Origin: Roseibacillus sp.
Lineage (GTDB): Bacteria > Verrucomicrobiota > Verrucomicrobiia > Verrucomicrobiales > Akkermansiaceae
NCBI GenBank assembly: GCA_002686085.1
Contig: NZAC01000038.1
Coordinates: 1 to 64,000, forward strand
Direction: 5' to 3'
Length of the DNA stretch: 64,000 bases
Part shown: one piece after another, positions 63,400 through 64,000 of the stretch
How the letters are laid out: every line of letters begins with the position of its first letter
Numbering within the stretch: position 1 is the first letter of the stretch
Translations under genes and position numbers: made by a program
The notes under the pieces: model-generated
The model's input: only the letters and a program-made list of their open reading frames with translations
What the model was told of the DNA's origin: nothing
The model's database searches: none

Positions 63400-64000
63400 G
63401 TGATCACGTCGTGGGATGAACGAACCTTGGCAAACGGCCGATGGTTCCACTCAAACTTGGGGCCTTTGTCGATTACCCTGCTGAGGCGCTACGACGAGTG
63501 GCGCGTGAGCACATCGTGCGCGAAAGAGCACGGCATCCACGGTGACGAGGGCAAGTCTGAGGACCTCCCCGACACTCTAGAATGGCAACGCTGGGATTGC
63601 CACGATGATGATTCGCGTATCTGCCTCACGCCGGCGCTCCCCAACCTTCCGGTAATAGCCAAGCCAAACACCTCCCTTTCTATTGCGCCTGGGGGCAATG
63701 CTCTATTCTATATCGGAATCCCCATGGATCTGGAGATCCACGGAGAATGCGGGGGAAACCTCCGCAAGCTCATCAGCATTCCCTCCGAAACACTTAGCAA
63801 GACTTGGCATGGGGACCGCTCGGCGGGCGAGGTATGCTACTCTCTAAAAACACGCGCGCGCCGCAATTTTGATCCCAGCGAATGGCTCGATCATGACATC
63901 ATCATCAGTGTAGATCTGCACAATGAGAGTCAGGATACTTTTGAATTCGAACGGCTGTTTCTCGACTTAGGTCACTTCTCTATTTTCAGTCATGAAAAGC
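63400..64000 (+). CDS. DUF432 protein, partial at the window end
   Basis: An open frame from GTG 63400 runs off the right edge. Visible are WFHSNLGPLSITLLRRYDEWRV at the N-terminus, LFYIGIPMDLEIHG, a middle LSKTWHGDRSAGEVCYSLKTRARR motif and IIISVDLHNESQDTFEFERLFLDL. The LSxTWxGdxxxGExCY pattern is typical of DUF432 proteins. These are often encoded beside mechanosensitive (MscS) channels, but that neighbour would lie outside this window. Function is unknown. The stretch from 63170 to 63399 holds no recognisable gene. Confidence 0.75.
   Translation, partial: MITSWDERTLANGRWFHSNLGPLSITLLRRYDEWRVSTSCAKEHGIHGDEGKSEDLPDTLEWQRWDCHDDDSRICLTPALPNLPVIAKPNTSLSIAPGGNALFYIGIPMDLEIHGECGGNLRKLISIPSETLSKTWHGDRSAGEVCYSLKTRARRNFDPSEWLDHDIIISVDLHNESQDTFEFERLFLDLGHFSIFSHEK

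Noticed and set aside
1-64000. tRNA, rRNA, IS element, prophage or defence island
   Set aside because: I saw no cloverleaf-like tRNA, transposase, integrase, phage or paired restriction genes; the lone methyltransferase has no restriction partner.

Overview
The window looks like a chromosomal segment of a free-living, Gram-negative member of the Verrucomicrobiota (PVC group). This is inferred from gene content, not from an rRNA or a database match. Supporting features are secreted sulfatases next to a uronate isomerase, a moxR/DUF58/DUF4381/Bat locus, a long cyanobacterial/plant-like IspH, outer-membrane assembly lipoproteins and RND efflux, together with moderate GC and weak Shine-Dalgarno signals. 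I see no rRNA, tRNA, insertion sequence, prophage or CRISPR array. Coding density is high. The window ends inside a gene on the right.

Layout. 1-8.1 kb: a sigma-70 family factor (minus strand), a Na/phosphate cotransporter behind a Pho-box-like double repeat, then a sulfatase, glucuronate isomerase and second sulfatase group for sulfated uronate-containing glycans. 8.2-17.1 kb: ispH, a secreted TPR protein, proC, a BamD-like and an LptE-like lipoprotein, rsmI, a small membrane protein, a TIM-barrel isomerase-like protein and a DUF72 protein. 17.1-30.4 kb: ilvB-ilvN (with a possible leader peptide), a CE15-like esterase, carA, purA, uppS, an NtrC-type response regulator, upp, a very large TPR protein and a class V aminotransferase. 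30.4-32.6 kb (minus): nadK-pepP.

33.0-42.6 kb: an RRM/glycine-rich RNA-binding protein, then moxR, DUF58, DUF4381, BatA, BatB+TPR and BatD+TPR+SH3, then a three-LysM secreted protein ending at a strong terminator. 42.7-49.4 kb (minus): a complete tetR-OMF-MFP-RND efflux operon with a palindromic operator candidate before tetR. 49.5-55.1 kb: an orphan DNA methyltransferase whose homology-like N-terminus precedes any usual start codon, an Hsp33-like chaperone, a PatB/MalY-type enzyme, a GNAT (minus), a secreted protein with a caspase-like His/Cys pattern, bioB and an L,D-transpeptidase. 55.2-56.8 kb (minus): rpoA-rplQ with a terminator. 57.0-64 kb: a small AP2-like protein, an HtrA pair in which the second member is a degenerate protease with a PDZ domain inside the protease fold, a TPMT-like methyltransferase, a TPM-domain protein with a membrane-anchored partner, an unusual aldo/keto reductase-like protein, and the start of a DUF432 gene.

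Housekeeping genes dominate. The most unusual items are the pseudo-protease/HtrA pair, the secreted His/Cys protein, the methyltransferase start, the Pho-box-like site and the ilv leader candidate. No defence island or clearly new multi-gene system is evident.
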